Source: Agrilutibacter niabensis
Lineage (GTDB): Bacteria > Pseudomonadota > Gammaproteobacteria > Xanthomonadales > Xanthomonadaceae
Assembly: GCF_042657165.1 (NCBI RefSeq)
Contig: NZ_JBHSNJ010000012.1
Span: 1,612,001 to 1,676,000 of the forward strand
DNA length: 64,000 nt
Direction: 5' to 3'
Shown: positions 26,085-37,947 of the stretch, one piece after another
Layout: the number at the start of each line of letters is the position of its first letter
How positions within the stretch are numbered: position 1 is the first letter of the stretch
Translations under genes and position numbers: made by a program
Notes under the pieces: model-generated
Told to the model about the DNA's origin: nothing
The model's database searches: none
What the model saw: the letters and a program-made list of their open reading frames with translations, nothing else

Positions 26085-26878
26085 TGCCCTGCGCACTGAC
26101 CATTGCCGGCTCCGATTCGGGGGGCGGTGCCGGCATCCAGGCCGATCTCAAGACCTTCGCCGCGCATCGCGTGCATGGACTGAGCGCGATCGCCGCCCTG
26201 ACCGCCCAGCACACGCGTGGCGTCACTGCGGTCGATGTCCCCGCGGTCGCATTTCTGCGGGCCCAGATCGACGCCTGTTTCGATGACTTCCAGGTAGCCG
26301 CGGTTAAGCTGGGGATGCTGGCAACGGCCGAAGTCATCCACGCCGTCGCCGATGCGCTGGAGCGCTACCGACCGCCGCACGTCGTGCTCGATCCGGTGAT
26401 GGTGGCGACATCCGGCGCCCGCCTGCTGGAAGCCGACGCGCTCGACGCCCTGCGAAACCGGCTGCTACCGCTGGCCACGCTGGTGACACCCAACCTGCCC
26501 GAGGCCGAACTTCTGCTGGGCACAGCCATCGCTGATCGGCATGCGATGCACGGTGCCTGCAAGGCACTGCGCGACACGGGCGCGAGAGCAGTGCTGTTGA
26601 AAGGTGGGCATCTGGCCGACGGCGGCGACGTAATGGACCTGTTTGCCGATAGTTCGGGCATTTACGCGTTCCACCACCCTCGCCTCCAGCTGGAGGCACA
26701 CGGGACCGGCTGCACGCTGGCCTCCGCGGTTGCCGCAAACCTCTGCCTCGGTGTTCCGCTCATCGACGCTTGCCATGCTGCCGGCGAATACGTGCATGCC
26801 GCCTTGCTCCGCGGCTACCGTCCGGGGCGAAGCGGCATCGTCGTACTCGACCATTTCGGTGCCAGGCCGAATGACTGA
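26084..26878 (+). CDS. thiD: Hydroxymethylpyrimidine/phosphomethylpyrimidine kinase
   Basis: 264 residues; two successive phosphorylations of the thiamine pyrimidine. The ribokinase-fold opening LTIAGSDSGGGAGIQADLKTF is diagnostic, followed by VKLGMLAT, VLDPVMVATSG, LVTPNLPEAELLLG, LLKGGHL and the anion-hole motif HGTGCTLASA. The start at 26084 overlaps the DUF1275 stop; a GTG at 26081 is also in frame. No TPP riboswitch is visible upstream, as expected for an internal operon gene. Confidence 0.96.
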   Translation: MPCALTIAGSDSGGGAGIQADLKTFAAHRVHGLSAIAALTAQHTRGVTAVDVPAVAFLRAQIDACFDDFQVAAVKLGMLATAEVIHAVADALERYRPPHVVLDPVMVATSGARLLEADALDALRNRLLPLATLVTPNLPEAELLLGTAIADRHAMHGACKALRDTGARAVLLKGGHLADGGDVMDLFADSSGIYAFHHPRLQLEAHGTGCTLASAVAANLCLGVPLIDACHAAGEYVHAALLRGYRPGRSGIVVLDHFGARPND

Positions 26879-27716
26879 ACTCCCGACGCAGAAGATCGAT
26901 GTGCAGGCCGATGACGGCCATCGCTGGCAGGTACTGGGTGTGGTCCCGCCCGATGCGCACTCGCGCTTGCTGTGGTTGCCTGCCATGGGCGTCGCGGCGA
27001 AGCATTACCTCCCATTTGCCCAGGGCCTGGCCGAGCACGGGATTGCAGTGTTCATCCACGACTGGCGCGGCAACGGCACGAGCAGCCTTCGTCCTACCCG
27101 CAGCAGCGACTGGGGCTATCGCGAACTGCTGACGCTGGATTTGCCGGCAACCGAAGCAGCCATCGCGCCCCACCCCGGCAACCTGCCGCGCATCATCGGC
27201 GGCCACAGCCTGGGCGGCCAGTTGGCGTGCTGTCACCTCGGCTTGGCGCCAGAAAGCGCGACACGGCTATGGCTGGTAGCCAGCGGCTCGCCCTATTGGC
27301 GCGCGTTTCCACCACGCACACGCTGGTGGCTGCCCATGGCCTATCGCTTCCTGCCATGGCTGGCGGATCGTCGCGGATTCCTGCCGGGACGCAGCATCGG
27401 CTTCGGCGGCAACGAATCGCGCAGCCTGATCCAGGACTGGGCGCGCAGTGCGCTGAGCGGCATGTATGCCGCCCGCGGAATGGACGACGACCTGGAATCC
27501 GCAATGGCACGCATCGACGTAGATGCGAACGCGGTGGTGCTGGCGCAGGACTGGCTGGCGCCGGCGAGTTCGAGCCGCTACCTGCTTTCCAAGCTGCCGC
27601 ACTCACGCCATCGCATCGATACCCTCGATGCGCACGCGCTCAGGACGCGACCGGGCCATTTCGAGTGGATGAAGCAGCCGAAGGCGGTGGTCGAATCGCT
27701 GCTGCGGCCGGCCTGA
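26871..27716 (+). CDS. Alpha/beta-fold hydrolase
   Basis: 281 residues. A serine-hydrolase fold with HDWRGNGTS (oxyanion region) and the nucleophile elbow GGHSLGGQLACC; an aspartate (near DWLAPASSS) and a histidine (RPGHFEWMK) are candidate partners of the serine. The substrate is unknown. The ATG lies inside the end of thiD (8-base overlap, ATGACTGA). It closes the phoH operon. Confidence 0.8.
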   Translation: MTELPTQKIDVQADDGHRWQVLGVVPPDAHSRLLWLPAMGVAAKHYLPFAQGLAEHGIAVFIHDWRGNGTSSLRPTRSSDWGYRELLTLDLPATEAAIAPHPGNLPRIIGGHSLGGQLACCHLGLAPESATRLWLVASGSPYWRAFPPRTRWWLPMAYRFLPWLADRRGFLPGRSIGFGGNESRSLIQDWARSALSGMYAARGMDDDLESAMARIDVDANAVVLAQDWLAPASSSRYLLSKLPHSRHRIDTLDAHALRTRPGHFEWMKQPKAVVESLLRPA

Positions 27717-27726
27717 TCCTGTCGGC

Positions 27727-28668
27727 TCAAGCCAGCCCGCAGTAGCGCCGGAGCTCTTCCGGCGAGGAGGATTCCCTCCCGTTGCGAAGCATTTCGTCCA
27801 CTTCCCCCGCACTGGGTACGCTGGACTGCGCACCGAGCCTGCCGCACGCGAGCGCCGATGCGGCGGACGCGCGGCGCAAAGCCTCGGCGAATCCACTTGA
27901 CCTCGCCCGCGCAGCGACGAAGGTGCCGCAGAACGTATCGCCTGCCCCAGTGGTGTCCAGCACTTCGATTTCATACGCTGGCTGCAGCAGCCACTCGCCA
28001 TCCACGTATGCGCAACTTCCCCGGGCGCCCAGCGTGACGACCACGTTGGTGTTCCCCAGCTCGGCCACGGCGTCCACGACCCGCCCGCTCTGGCCGGTAA
28101 TCGTTGCCAATTCGCCTTCATTGACGATCAGCACGTCGACGTCGGCAAGCAACTCCGGGGAGAGTGTGCGTGCCGGCGCCGCATTGAGAACTACGCACAC
28201 CCCGGCGGCATTGGCGGAATGCGCCCAGGCCGCAACAGCTTCCAGGGGCGTTTCCAATTGCAGCAGCAAATGTGAAACGTCGGCGAGTTCCGGCAGATGG
28301 TCCGCGCGCAGGCAAGCATTCGCCCCGGGGGCGACGGTGATCGCGTTCTCCCCGTCCTTTGACAGACAGATGAAGGCCACGCCCGTGGCTTCAGTGACGA
28401 TGCGGACGATCCGCGCATCGACCCCTGCGTCCAGCAACGACTTCTCGAGCGGCTCCGCGAATGCATCGGAACCCAGTGCAAGCAGCATGCGGGTTTGAGC
28501 ACCACCCGCCCGCGCGCAGGCCACGGCCTGGTTGGCACCCTTGCCACCCGGGAACGTCACGAAGCCGTTCCCAAGCACGGTCTCCCCGGGTGCCGGGATG
28601 TGTTGGGCTCGCACTACGAAATCGAGGTTTGCGGATCCCGCGACGAGGATGGTATTGCGCTGGGCCAT
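27727..28668 (-). CDS. rbsK: Ribokinase
   Basis: 313 residues; phosphorylates ribose at O5. The PfkB fold is shown by VAGSANLDFVV, the substrate-binding FPGGKGANQAVACARAGG, VVTLGARGS, and the C-terminal LDTTGAGDTFCGTFVAA with the catalytic aspartate. The ATG at 28668 has GGAG 6 bases upstream; ATGs further up are in frame but lack such a site. No ribose transporter or RbsR is adjacent. It converges on the hydrolase with only 10 bases between the stops. Confidence 0.92.
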   Translation of the reverse strand: MAQRNTILVAGSANLDFVVRAQHIPAPGETVLGNGFVTFPGGKGANQAVACARAGGAQTRMLLALGSDAFAEPLEKSLLDAGVDARIVRIVTEATGVAFICLSKDGENAITVAPGANACLRADHLPELADVSHLLLQLETPLEAVAAWAHSANAAGVCVVLNAAPARTLSPELLADVDVLIVNEGELATITGQSGRVVDAVAELGNTNVVVTLGARGSCAYVDGEWLLQPAYEIEVLDTTGAGDTFCGTFVAARARSSGFAEALRRASAASALACGRLGAQSSVPSAGEVDEMLRNGRESSSPEELRRYCGLA

Positions 28669-28774
28669 GGCTGCTCCGGACGCCATCGCGGCGGGTGCCG
28701 CGTGCGCAGAACATAGCTCATGACGCCAAGGACAACCGCGCCGCACACCGGATCCGAACGAAAACGGAAAAAAC

Positions 28775-28805
28775 AAAAGGGTCGACGGAAACCGTCGACC
28801 CTTTT
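28775..28805 (-). terminator. Terminator for the tRNA-Arg transcript (bidirectional)
   Basis: A 14-bp stem AAAAGGGTCGACGG / CCGTCGACCCTTTT with an AAA loop; the minus strand continues with TTTGTTTTTT-type sequence. It lies 7 bases past the 3' end of tRNA-Arg and also shields rbsK from tRNA transcription. Confidence 0.85.
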
Positions 28806-28812
28806 GCTTGTG

Positions 28813-28889
28813 TGGCGCGCCCGGAGAGATTCGAACTCCCGACCACCAAGTTCGTAGCCTGGTGCTCTATCCAGCTGAGCTACGGGCGC
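28813..28889 (-). tRNA. tRNA-Arg(ACG)
   Basis: 77 bases with encoded CCA. The acceptor GCGCCCG pairs with CGGGCGC; the anticodon loop CTACGAA gives ACG (read as ICG after deamination). It decodes CGU/CGC/CGA. It corresponds by position to E. coli argV, next to serV and csrA. Confidence 0.95.
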
Positions 28890-28905
28890 AAAAGCTAGAA
28901 GCGGA

Positions 28906-28935
28906 ATTATGCTTTAGTTGTTATCGCCTCGTCAA
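28906..28935 (-). promoter_or_regulatory. Promoter for tRNA-Arg
   Basis: On the minus strand TTGACG (28935-28930), an 18-base spacer, and CATAAT (28911-28906). The start is predicted about 10 bases before the tRNA. The spacer and -35 overlap an inverted repeat (TTATCGCC at 28921-28928, GGCGATAA at 28942-28949) that may terminate tRNA-Ser. Confidence 0.75.
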
Positions 28936-28953
28936 ACCCTTGGCGATAAAAAC

Positions 28954-29046
28954 TGGCGGAGACTGAGGGATTCGAACCCTCGATGGAGCTTTTGACCCCA
29001 TACTCCCTTAGCAGGGGAGCCCCTTCGGCCTCTCGGGCAAGTCTCC
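28954..29046 (-). tRNA. tRNA-Ser(GCT)
   Basis: 93 bases with encoded CCA and the long variable arm typical of serine tRNAs. The acceptor GGAGACT pairs with AGTCTCC; the anticodon loop CTGCTAA gives GCT, decoding AGC/AGU. Order csrA - tRNA-Ser - tRNA-Arg matches E. coli csrA-serV-argV. Confidence 0.95.
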
Positions 29047-29107
29047 GCGGCAAACTTCGCGGGGCGCAGAGGATAACTGCTCTGCGCATGCGCGGCAAAC
29101 ATTTTCC

Positions 29108-29311
29108 TCAGCCGGTGTCGCCCTTTCGGTCCTGCTCGGAGGTTCCCTCTCCGCGCTGTATGCGCTGGTAGATCTCCTCGCGATGGACCGCGACGTCCTT
29201 GGGCGCTGTGATGCCGATGCGCACCTGGTTGCCCTTGACACCGAGCACGGTGACTGTAACGGAATCACCGATCATCAAAGTCTCGCCGACGCGACGCGTC
29301 AGGATAAGCAT
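29108..29311 (-). CDS. csrA: Carbon storage regulator CsrA (RsmA)
   Basis: 67 residues; dimeric RNA-binding translational repressor that recognises GGA in hairpin loops. MLILTRRVGETLMIGD, the VTVTVLGVKGNQVRIGI strands, and the APKDVAVHREEIYQRI helix are all present with the RNA-contact residues L4, R6 and R44 in their expected places. The C-terminal tail after residue 55 is variable. The ATG at 29311 follows GAGGAG. Its leader may carry a CsrA-binding hairpin, suggesting autoregulation. A hairpin GCGCAGAG / CTCTGCGC (29064-29087) lies after the stop. Confidence 0.97.
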   Translation of the reverse strand: MLILTRRVGETLMIGDSVTVTVLGVKGNQVRIGITAPKDVAVHREEIYQRIQRGEGTSEQDRKGDTG

Positions 29312-29348
29312 GCAAATCTCCTCGATACCGGCCAAGATCGCCGGTCAG

Positions 29349-29373
29349 GGCGCCCACTCCCTCGCTGGGCGCC
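29349..29373 (-). promoter_or_regulatory. Candidate CsrA-binding hairpin in the csrA leader
   Basis: On the minus strand GGCGCCC and GGGCGCC form a 7-bp stem around an 11-base loop, AGCGAGGGAGT, that contains GGA. The Shine-Dalgarno 40 bases downstream (GAGGAG) contains another GGA. Two GGA sites, one in a loop and one at the ribosome-binding site, is the usual design for CsrA targets. It could instead be an alaS-csrA processing hairpin. Confidence 0.45.
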
Positions 29374-29460
29374 TTACTTCCTGAAAACAACGCCGGCATT
29401 CTACGACCGCCGACGCGGTCCAGAAGTTCGACGTCCCCCTGTCACATACCACGTTCAGCA

Positions 29461-32124
<2,664 letters not shown>

Positions 32125-32294
32125 GCCTGGCGCAGGTCGAAAGGGCTGGGCAGGTCGCGGCGACCGGCCTCCGGCCAAGATGGCGACGAAAGACCGAGCA
32201 GGCAACCCAACAGGAAAGCTTTCTAGCCTAGCAGGCGCGCGCGGTTCGCGCAGTCCGGGCCTGCCCAGTGGAGAACGGGCTGCAGGAGCGGAAC

Positions 32295-32789
32295 TTATTC
32301 GACCTCGGAACGGGTGCTCCCCCGAACGCTGGCAGAATCGAAACCGCGCCGGATCAGGAAATCGGCGGCCTTGCGCCGCTGGGCGAGATCAAGGGCGGCG
32401 ACCGGGCCGTAGCGCCGACGGACGAGGTCGGAGGCGATTTCGGCCCAGTCGCCATGGAAACTATCCAGAGCGGTGGCAATGGCCTCGCGATCGAGGCCGT
32501 GGGTGGCGAGTTCCGCACGAATCCGCATCGGGCCGTACCCCCCGGATACGCGGGCGCGAACCAGGCTTTCGGCAAAACGGACGTCGTCCTGCCAGCCATC
32601 ACGGGCCAGGGTAGCCACCGCTGCATCCACTTCGGCGGCATCCATGCCGCGCGAGGTGAGCTTGCGGGTCAACTCCTTCCTGGAGTGTTCGCGCCGCGTC
32701 AGAAGACCCAGCGCACGCTGCGTTGCACTCAACTCCTTCGTCTTGCGGCGACCCGGAACGCGATCCTCGTTGGCGGGAGTGTCTTCCAA
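32295..32789 (-). CDS. recX: RecA regulator RecX
   Basis: 164 residues; binds RecA filaments and limits recombinase activity. Three three-helix repeats are visible: LGLLTRREHSRKELTRKLTSRG, then VATLARDGWQDDVRFAESLVRARVSGGYGPMRIRAEL, then ASDLVRRRYG with ADFLIRRGF. The start is a TTG (32789) preceded by AGGGG; there is no in-frame ATG before the family's conserved part. It lies 28 bases after recA, so it is co-transcribed, as is usual. Confidence 0.93.
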   Translation of the reverse strand: MEDTPANEDRVPGRRKTKELSATQRALGLLTRREHSRKELTRKLTSRGMDAAEVDAAVATLARDGWQDDVRFAESLVRARVSGGYGPMRIRAELATHGLDREAIATALDSFHGDWAEIASDLVRRRYGPVAALDLAQRRKAADFLIRRGFDSASVRGSTRSEVE

Positions 32790-32817
32790 GGGCAGCTACC
32801 CCTAATTCCGGTGGTAA

Positions 32818-33855
<1,038 letters not shown>

Positions 33856-34056
33856 CGTGGCGGTTCCTTGGGTCGTGTGGGTGTTCGTGGAGGCCGCCCC
33901 GTTGGAGCGGCCATTGGAATCAGGTTAGCGGACGCGTATCGCAGGGGCTGAGACGCTGGATGCCTTGCGTAAAAAAGTGTCGCGAACCGCGGGGCGAGCG
34001 GAAAGCGGTCGACAGCCGCGCTTCGGGTAGGAAAACTGCCCGTCCATGCAACGCGC

Positions 34057-34686
34057 TCATCGGTTCGGTCGCACCAGCCCGCAGTAGAGGCCTTCGATGG
34101 CGAAGTCCTGGTCGGGCAGCACCTCGATCGGCGCGTAATCGGGATTTCGCGGCAGCAGACGAATGCGGTCCCTGCCGATCTTGAGCAGCTTGACCGTGAT
34201 TTCGTCATCGATGCGTGCGACCACGATCTGGCCGCTGCGCGCGTCCGACGTACGGTGAACGCCGATCAGGTCGCCATCGAAGATGCCCTCGTCGCGCATG
34301 GAGTCGCCCTTGACCTTGAGCAGGTAGTCCGGGGCCGGGGCGAAGAAGTTCTTGTCCAGCAGGACGTAGTCGTCGGCTTCGAGATCCGCTCCGGCCCCGA
34401 TGGGCCGGCCAGCGGCGACGCGACCGAGCACCGGCAAGCGCAAGGTGTCGTCATTGGCTGCTGGCGGCCGCACGTGCGCCTGGGCCAGGCGGATGCCCCG
34501 CGCCTGCCCCGGCACGCGCTGGATGGCCCCTGCCCGTTCGAGCGCCTCCAGGTGGTACTGCGCCGCGCGGACACTGCTGAAACCGAAGGCCGCCGCGATC
34601 TCGGTCTGCGACGGCGGCACGCCTTCGCTCTCGATCCTTTCGGCGATCAGGGTGAGGATGGCCCGCTGGGTATCGGTCAGGTTCAT
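34057..34686 (-). CDS. lexA: SOS repressor LexA
   Basis: 209 residues. The N-terminal winged helix (about 1-65) has QRAILTLIAERIESEG and the recognition helix VRAAQYHLEALERAG. The C-terminal latent protease has the scissile bond A92-G93 (GRVAAGRP), the nucleophile S129 (KGDSM), and the general base K166 (ITVKLL), so RecA-stimulated self-cleavage should work. The ATG at 34686 starts the conserved MNLTDTQRAIL. The operator overlaps the start codon by one base, so the gene is autoregulated and its mRNA is likely leaderless. Confidence 0.97.
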   Translation of the reverse strand: MNLTDTQRAILTLIAERIESEGVPPSQTEIAAAFGFSSVRAAQYHLEALERAGAIQRVPGQARGIRLAQAHVRPPAANDDTLRLPVLGRVAAGRPIGAGADLEADDYVLLDKNFFAPAPDYLLKVKGDSMRDEGIFDGDLIGVHRTSDARSGQIVVARIDDEITVKLLKIGRDRIRLLPRNPDYAPIEVLPDQDFAIEGLYCGLVRPNR

Positions 34687-34704
34687 TAGTAGCAATACTA
34701 CTAA
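34686..34704. promoter_or_regulatory. LexA box (SOS operator) at the lexA start
   Basis: TTAGTAG-CAATA-CTACTAA, a palindrome with 7-bp arms that fits the xanthomonad LexA consensus TTAG-N6-TACTA. One end shares a base with the lexA ATG. Binding here would block the promoter directly. Confidence 0.9.
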
Positions 34705-34724
34705 CGGTCTTTTCCGAAAAGCAA
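34695..34724 (-). promoter_or_regulatory. Candidate lexA promoter
   Basis: On the minus strand TTGCTT (34724-34719), an 18-base spacer, and TAGTAT (34700-34695) inside the operator. The predicted start (near 34688) is at most a few bases from the ATG at 34686. Confidence 0.5.
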
Positions 34725-34751
34725 GAGCCCTGTCAGACCCGGAAGGTCCGC

Positions 34752-35252
34752 TCAGCCGGCCAGGCGCATCAGCCCGTGCAAAGCCGCTTCCACGGTCTGC
34801 CGCCGCACGGCTTCGCGGTCCCCGTCGAAATGGAAGACCTCCGCGGTGGCGTAGCCCCCGCGCCGCTTCCAGGCGATCCAGACCGTGCCGACCGGCTTGT
34901 CGGCCGTGCCGCCGGAGGGACCCGCGATGCCGGTAACGGCTACCGAGAGCGTCGCCCCGGAATGCACCAGGGCCCCCGACACCATCTCGAGCGCGGTTTC
35001 GCGGCTTACGGCGCCATGGTGTTCGAGCGTCTCCGGCCGCACTCCGAGCAGTGCCTGCTTGGACTCGTAGCTGTAAGCGGCAATACCGCATTCGAACCAC
35101 GCCGACGAACCGGCGATGTCGGTCAGCACCTTGGCGATCCATCCGCCCGTGCAACTCTCCGCGGTGACCAGCATGTGGTGGCCCGCTTGCGCCGTGGTAC
35201 CCAGCTGGCGCGCAAGTTGCTGGAGGTATGTGTCGGAGGCGGTTTCGCTCAT
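34752..35252 (-). CDS. pncC: Nicotinamide-nucleotide amidohydrolase (CinA C-terminal domain)
   Basis: 166 residues; deamidates nicotinamide mononucleotide in pyridine-nucleotide salvage. It is the CinA C-terminal domain alone: VTAESCTGGWIAKVLTDIAGSS with the active-site serine, SYESKQALLGV with the catalytic lysine/tyrosine, and VAVTGIAGPSGGTADKPVGTVWIAW. No N-terminal molybdopterin-binding half is present. The cinA-recA neighbourhood is common in bacteria. It lies just upstream of lexA, 65 bases from its start. Confidence 0.95.
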   Translation of the reverse strand: MSETASDTYLQQLARQLGTTAQAGHHMLVTAESCTGGWIAKVLTDIAGSSAWFECGIAAYSYESKQALLGVRPETLEHHGAVSRETALEMVSGALVHSGATLSVAVTGIAGPSGGTADKPVGTVWIAWKRRGGYATAEVFHFDGDREAVRRQTVEAALHGLMRLAG

Positions 35253-35277
35253 GCGCGGACTATAGCGGCGGAGGTGG

Positions 35278-35312
35278 AAAACCCCGACGGCCCGCCACCA
35301 AGGCGGGCCGTC
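35278..35312 (-). terminator. Terminator of the large TonB-dependent receptor gene
   Basis: On the minus strand GACGGCCCGCC-TTGGT-GGCGGGCCGTC, an 11-bp perfect stem, then GGGG and TTTT. It lies 13 bases past the receptor's stop. Confidence 0.85.
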
Positions 35313-35325
35313 GTCGACAGCGTGA

Positions 35326-37947
35326 TCAGTAGGAAACGCGGAAAGTCACACCGTAGGTGCGTGGCGCACCGAGGAAGGCGTTGAAGGAATTGAACGGGTT
35401 GCCCGGCAACGGCGAGACGTTCTGCAGCGGCGCATCGAAGCCGACCTGCACGTACTCCTCGTCGAAAACGTTCAGCCCCCACAGTTCCACGGCCCAGCGA
35501 TTGTTGCGTGCCTGCAGGACGAAGCGGGCGTTGACCACGGTAAAGGCCTCCTGCAGCTTCTCGACGTCCAGATCCGAACCGGTGTTGTATTCGGACATGT
35601 ACTTCGCGCCGAGGTTGGCGCGGCCGCGCAGGTTGCCGCTGAAGTCCCACTCGTAAGTCACCGCCGCCGTGCCGGACCAGTACGGCGCGAAGCTCACCTG
35701 GTTGCCAGGCAGCTTGTACAGCGCACCGGCCGGTGCGGTACCGCCTGGCGCGATGAAGTCGCCGCCCGGCCGTTCGTCGCCATACCGCGTGTCGGCATAC
35801 ATCAAGCCGCCCTGGAGCATCAGGCCCTGGATGGGCTGCCAGAGCACTTCGGTGTCGACGCCCTTCGAAACGACTTCCGGAATGGAACGCACCACAAAGC
35901 TGGTGCCGAGGAAACTGTTGAGCTGGAAATCCTCGTAGGTCTGGTGGAACAGCGTCGCATTGAGCAGCAGGTTGCCGTCCAGCCAGGTGGTCTTGGCGCC
36001 CAGCTCGTAGCTGTCGACGAACTCGCCCGGGAACGAGGTGTCGGCGACCGGGAGGATGCCCGCGCCGCCACTGGACAGCCCGGTGTTGGACTGGACACGG
36101 TCCAGGTTGAAGCCGCCGGCCTTGTAGCCACGCGCGCCCGAGACGTAGGTCATCAGGTGGTCGTTCCAGCGGTAGGCCGCCTTGATCGTGCCCGACCATT
36201 CCTTCTCTTCGCTCTCCTGGTGCGTGGCCCGGCCGTTGTGCAGCGGGTTTGCCCACGGCAGGCAGCTGAAGCCGACGATGTTGGAGATGATCTGCTGCTG
36301 GGTGGCCGGCGGCAGGGCCGCGAACGGCACGCCGCGCACCGTCAGCGCCGTGGCGATGCGCCCGATCGCAGCCGGGCTGATCTGGCCGGTCGGGGTGAAG
36401 AAGGTCGAACAACCGATGCTGCCGTTGGGGTTGCTGTAGTTGGAGTCGAGCTCCTTGTCCTCGCGCGTGTAGCGAAGGCCCAGCGTGAGGTCGAGCGCGT
36501 CGGTCGCGTGCCAGGTGTTGTTGGTGAACAACGCGGCGCTCTTGGCGTTCTGCTCGTATTTGTCGTCCGCGCCGAAACCCTGGAATGCGGTGTTGAAGGC
36601 CTGCCCGGTGACTTCCGACAGGAACAAGGGCGCATCCGGACGCGCTCCCAGCGCCGGATTGACCAGCGACACCAGCGCGGTGGAGAGGTACGGCTCGTAC
36701 GCCGCGCCGAGGCGGTAGGTCTCGTTGCGCGTGAGGTCCTCGTCCGAATAGAACGCGCCGACCATCCAGTCGAGCTTGTCGGTCGAGCCGGTCAGGCGGA
36801 ATTCCTGGCTGAAGGTCTCGAAACCGGTGAACGACTCGTCCTCGTCGGCGTTGCGGTACAGGATGTCGGCGCTGGAGAAGTCGAAGTCGAGGCCGTTGAT
36901 CGACTGCCAGTCACGCTTAGCGGTGATCGAGGTGAGCGTCGCCCCGCCGAACCACGGCGTGATCCAGTTGACTTCGGCGGCAATGCCCTTGTCCTTGATG
37001 TCCTGCTCGGTGCTGCGGTTGCTCCAGGCCTCGCGCGCGAACGGATCCGCCACGGGCGCGACGCCTTCGTCCGGCGACAGCGCATTGATGATGTTCGCGG
37101 TCGCGCCGCGTACCGTGGTCACGCCGACGCAGCAGTTCTCCTCGCGGCTGGTGAAATCCGCGATCAGGTTGATGTCGAGGTTGTCGGTCGGCTCGAGCAG
37201 CAACTGCCCGCGCAGGGTATGGAAGTTCTGGTCCCCGTCCTCGGTTTCGGTGCGGGGACCGGCGCCGGTATGCACGTCCGTAAAGCCGTCGCGCTCGCGC
37301 TTGGCCGCGTAGACACGGAATGCCGAGCTGTCGCCGATCGGGGTGTTGAAGGCACCCGACACACCGAGCGCGCCGTAGTTGCCCACCGTCAGTTCGCCCT
37401 CGACCGAGGTCTCGTAACCAGGGCGGCGGGTAATGACGTTGATCACGCCGGCCGAGGTGTTCTTTCCGAACACCGTGCCCTGTGGCCCCTTGAGCACTTC
37501 GATGCGCTCGATCTCGCCCAGGTCACCGAAGCCCACGCCATTGCGCGGCCGGTATACGCCGTCGATGACGATGCCCACCGACGACTCCAGCCCCGCGTTG
37601 TCGCCGACCGTACCGATGCCGCGGATGCGGGCAACCGTCTGCGCCTCGCTCTGCGTACTGGTGACGGTCAGGCCCGGTACCAGCACCTGCAGGTCCTTGA
37701 CGTCGCGCACGCCGGTGTCGCGCAGCAGTTGCTCGGGGAGTGCGGTGACCGAGACCGGCACGTCCTGCAGCGCCTCCTCGCGCTTCTGCGCAGTGACCAC
37801 CAGCTCCGACAATGTCGTCGCCTTCTCTTCCTTCGCGCCCTCGGCCGGCGCCGCGTCCTGCGCCAGAACCGGCGCGGCCAGCAACGAACCCAGCCCGGCA
37901 GCCACGGCGAGCGGCAGCAACTTCCTTTGCGTCTTGATCGAAATCAT
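35326..37947 (-). CDS. TonB-dependent receptor
   Basis: 873 residues. The signal peptide is residues 1-29 (cleavage VLA-QD). A TonB-box-like stretch (TTLSELVVTAQKREEALQDVPVS) leads into the plug domain (about 50-165: RDVKDLQVLVPG, VGIVIDGVYRPR, EVLKGPQGTVFGKNTSAGVINVIT). The rest is a 22-strand barrel ending in GVTFRVSY. The YxxPR-N-G plug style (IDGVYRPRNG) is common in proteobacterial receptors for plant or lignin-type compounds, but the substrate cannot be read from sequence. It diverges from mutS; a GAGGGGA site precedes the ATG. Confidence 0.95.
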   Translation of the reverse strand: MISIKTQRKLLPLAVAAGLGSLLAAPVLAQDAAPAEGAKEEKATTLSELVVTAQKREEALQDVPVSVTALPEQLLRDTGVRDVKDLQVLVPGLTVTSTQSEAQTVARIRGIGTVGDNAGLESSVGIVIDGVYRPRNGVGFGDLGEIERIEVLKGPQGTVFGKNTSAGVINVITRRPGYETSVEGELTVGNYGALGVSGAFNTPIGDSSAFRVYAAKRERDGFTDVHTGAGPRTETEDGDQNFHTLRGQLLLEPTDNLDINLIADFTSREENCCVGVTTVRGATANIINALSPDEGVAPVADPFAREAWSNRSTEQDIKDKGIAAEVNWITPWFGGATLTSITAKRDWQSINGLDFDFSSADILYRNADEDESFTGFETFSQEFRLTGSTDKLDWMVGAFYSDEDLTRNETYRLGAAYEPYLSTALVSLVNPALGARPDAPLFLSEVTGQAFNTAFQGFGADDKYEQNAKSAALFTNNTWHATDALDLTLGLRYTREDKELDSNYSNPNGSIGCSTFFTPTGQISPAAIGRIATALTVRGVPFAALPPATQQQIISNIVGFSCLPWANPLHNGRATHQESEEKEWSGTIKAAYRWNDHLMTYVSGARGYKAGGFNLDRVQSNTGLSSGGAGILPVADTSFPGEFVDSYELGAKTTWLDGNLLLNATLFHQTYEDFQLNSFLGTSFVVRSIPEVVSKGVDTEVLWQPIQGLMLQGGLMYADTRYGDERPGGDFIAPGGTAPAGALYKLPGNQVSFAPYWSGTAAVTYEWDFSGNLRGRANLGAKYMSEYNTGSDLDVEKLQEAFTVVNARFVLQARNNRWAVELWGLNVFDEEYVQVGFDAPLQNVSPLPGNPFNSFNAFLGAPRTYGVTFRVSY

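Noticed and set aside
26040..26090. A TPP riboswitch for thiD
   Set aside because: thiD overlaps the preceding gene by one base, so there is no leader.
23889..26096. A 735-codon minus-strand frame opposite phoH and DUF1275
   Set aside because: Composition is that of an antisense shadow (His/Gln/Arg-rich), while the plus-strand genes have clear motifs.
28775..29046. An integration site with an attached island at the tRNA genes
   Set aside because: Flanking genes are the conserved csrA and rbsK; no duplicated tRNA 3' end is seen in the window.
33921..33940. A LexA box upstream of recA
   Set aside because: TTAGCGGACGCGTAT matches only the first half of TTAG-N6-TACTA. I see no other candidate in 33856-34056, so recA control cannot be assigned from sequence.
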